The notes under the pieces: model-generated
The model's input: the letters and a program-made list of their open reading frames with translations, nothing else
The model's database searches: none
Told to the model about the DNA's origin: nothing
Program-made: the position numbers and the translations under genes
DNA from: Desulfonatronovibrio hydrogenovorans DSM 9292
GTDB lineage: Bacteria > Desulfobacterota > Desulfovibrionia > Desulfovibrionales > Desulfonatronovibrionaceae
Length of the DNA: 64,000 nt
Assembly (NCBI RefSeq): GCF_000686525.1
Contig: NZ_JMKT01000009.1
Location: 186,001 to 250,000 of the forward strand
Reading direction: 5' to 3'
Part shown: positions 62,804 to 64,000 of the stretch, piece after piece
Layout: each line of letters opens with the position of its first letter
Position numbering within the stretch: position 1 is the stretch's first letter

Positions 62804-63745
62804 TCAAAAGACATTTTTCAGAAATTTTTCGACCTGCATACTGGCTTTGGAGAAATCTCCAGGAGCAGTCCAGATTATTCCAGGTTCTTTTCTGAACCAG
62901 GTAATCTGGCGTTTGGCATATGCCCGGGTGTTTTTCAGCCAGAGGGATTTAGCCTGCTGGAGGTCCATTTCCTTTTCAATGTATGAGATAATCTCTCTAC
63001 ATCCAATTCCGGAAAAACCAGGAAGGGAAAAATTCTGTCCGGAATACTCATATGCCCTTTGCACTTCGTCGATAGCCCCCCGGCCGATCATTTTCTCGAT
63101 TCTCAAGGCCAGAAAAGGAGTAAGTTCTTCCAGGTCAGTTTTGATTCCAAGTAACAGGGCTTTATAGCGCGGTTTCTTGTTCTGCCTTTCATGCCACTTT
63201 GAAATGGGTTCTCCAGTAGTTCTGTACACCCCCAGGGCCCTGGAAATCTTCTGCCTGTCTCTGGCAGTTATGGTTGAGGAGTAAACAGGGTCGACCCTGG
63301 ACAGTTCTTGGTACAAGGTCTCAATACCGTGGTTAGATAGCTCTTTTTGAATATCTTTTATGATCTGGTCCGGAATTTTCGGGATTTCAGCCAGGCCATA
63401 AATCAGGGACCTCAGATACAGTCCGGTTCCACCAACCAGAAAGGGAAGCTTTTTTCTTGAGGCGGTCTTATTAATGGCTGAACTGGCCATTTCAGTAAAT
63501 TTGCCTGCGCTTATTCCCTTATTGATTTCAAGGAACCCGTAAAGATGGTGAGCACAGAGTTTTTTATCCTCCGGGCTGGGCTGGGCTGTAATTATCTCTA
63601 GGCCCTTGTACACCTGTCTGGAATCAAAATTAATGATTTCCAGAGAAAAATTCCGGCTCAGCTCAAGGGCCAGGTCGTTTTTGCCGCTTCCTGTGGCTCC
63701 CAGTACACAGACAATGGGAGTAAGTCCGGTTTTATCAAAATTCAT
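62804..63745 (-). CDS. miaA: tRNA dimethylallyltransferase
   Basis: 313 residues. It adds the dimethylallyl group to A37 of UNN-reading tRNAs. The nucleotide motif is GATGSGKND (residues 16-24), where N23 stands in place of the usual T or S. The remaining family parts are present: INFDSRQVYKGLEIITAQPS, ISAGKFTEMA, FLVGGTGLYLRSLIYGL, DRQKISRALGVYRTTG and AYAKRQITWFRKE. The ATG has a weak ribosome site. It lies 18 bases after coaD on the same strand. Confidence 0.95.
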   Translation of the reverse strand: MNFDKTGLTPIVCVLGATGSGKNDLALELSRNFSLEIINFDSRQVYKGLEIITAQPSPEDKKLCAHHLYGFLEINKGISAGKFTEMASSAINKTASRKKLPFLVGGTGLYLRSLIYGLAEIPKIPDQIIKDIQKELSNHGIETLYQELSRVDPVYSSTITARDRQKISRALGVYRTTGEPISKWHERQNKKPRYKALLLGIKTDLEELTPFLALRIEKMIGRGAIDEVQRAYEYSGQNFSLPGFSGIGCREIISYIEKEMDLQQAKSLWLKNTRAYAKRQITWFRKEPGIIWTAPGDFSKASMQVEKFLKNVF

Positions 63746-63763
63746 AACAAGCTGAAAACAGGA

Positions 63764-64000
63764 TCAGAGATGACCGTATTTTTGGTAAAGTTTTTTTTCA
63801 ACTTCAGGTGGAACCAGGCCTTTGATGTCTCCCCCGAGCTTGGCTACATCTTTGATAATGGTCGAACTGATATAAAGCCACTTATAATCGGTCATTAAAA
63901 AAACCGTTTGGATGTTACGGTCCAGTCGACGATTCATCAGGGCCATCTGGAATTCATATTCAAAGTCGGCTACAGCCCGCATCCCCCTTAAAATAGCGCC
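63764..64000 (-). CDS. coaD: phosphopantetheine adenylyltransferase, 3' part
   Basis: The last 78 codons of a gene whose start is beyond the right edge. The window begins inside GAILRGMRAVADFEYEFQMA, then MNRRLDRNIQTVFLMTDYK and the ISST motif before VAKLGGDIKGLVPPEV, all typical of the C-terminal half of CoaD. It transfers AMP to 4'-phosphopantetheine, the penultimate CoA step. The reading frame continues without interruption to base 64000. miaA follows after 18 bases. Confidence 0.93.
   Translation of the reverse strand, partial: GAILRGMRAVADFEYEFQMALMNRRLDRNIQTVFLMTDYKWLYISSTIIKDVAKLGGDIKGLVPPEVEKKLYQKYGHL

Overview
The window reads as a chromosomal stretch of a sulfate-reducing deltaproteobacterium of the Desulfovibrionales type. 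The evidence is family content, not a database match: a Wolinella-type frdCAB fumarate reductase next to a two-subunit class I fumarase, a ferredoxin-thioredoxin reductase catalytic subunit, a DHH/CBS/CCA fusion protein, DUF3334, XRE-cupin plus acyl-CoA ligase, and several small proteins that look lineage-specific. Base composition is moderate (near or just under half G+C by eye), and Na+-linked transport (SSS symporter plus DUF4212 subunit) would suit a haloalkaliphile, but that is inference. I see no rRNA, tRNA, CRISPR array, insertion sequence or prophage.

Layout. 0-5 kb: a small conserved protein, a secreted TPR protein, transaldolase, a membrane-anchored metal-binding protein and folK. 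4.7-12.5 kb: a xer recombinase overlapping the CCA fusion gene, gdhA convergent with them, and a large KaiC-like/PEP-synthase-like protein. 12.5-20 kb: a small membrane protein, then a leftward run of a substrate-binding protein, a hybrid histidine kinase, xseB, ispA, nth and tgt. 20-29 kb: a pseudo-receiver/TPR protein, larC, a cNMP/CBS/DUF294 protein, an exonuclease, DUF4212 and SSS symporter subunits, and an AcuB-like CBS protein. 28.7-34.5 kb: glutaredoxin with FTR, Smr, ftsY, TetR with a DUF401 membrane protein, DUF3334, and an RRM protein. 34.6-39.4 kb: fumarate respiration (frdC-frdA-frdB-fumA-fumB, all leftward). 39.5-46.7 kb: exonuclease III, a phosphoesterase, a cysteine synthase fused to a degenerate cysteinyl-tRNA synthetase, an EamA transporter, and a three-gene unit of a B12-binding protein, a histidine kinase and a small helical protein. 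46.7-54 kb: a lone GspE/PilB ATPase, ilvB-ilvN-ilvC, DUF465, YggU, DivIVA, YggT and a HAD phosphatase. 54-64 kb: an acyl-CoA ligase with its XRE-cupin regulator, three poorly known genes including a rhodanese-tailed pseudo-oxidoreductase, tatA, pgsA, two secreted proteins, miaA and the 3' part of coaD.

Most of the window is core metabolism: branched-chain amino acids, cysteine, folate, isoprenoids, tRNA modification, DNA repair and fumarate reduction. The most unusual parts are, first, the B12-binding protein/kinase operon at 44.4-46.7 kb. Its B12 protein carries both the Wx9EH cap motif known from CarH-type photoreceptors and the ExHxxG cobalamin-ligand motif, so it is a candidate light- or cobalamin-responsive two-component input. 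Second is the CysK-pseudoCysRS fusion at 41.0-43.3 kb, in which every catalytic signature of the synthetase half is gone while its C-terminal region is kept. Third are several proteins with a clearly degenerate catalytic domain: the KaiC-like N-terminus lacking a P-loop, the receiver domain lacking its phospho-acceptor, and the FAD/NAD reductase-like domain fused to an intact rhodanese. Start codons were moved from the longest reading frame wherever a ribosome-binding site, a signal peptide or gene overlap favoured another choice.
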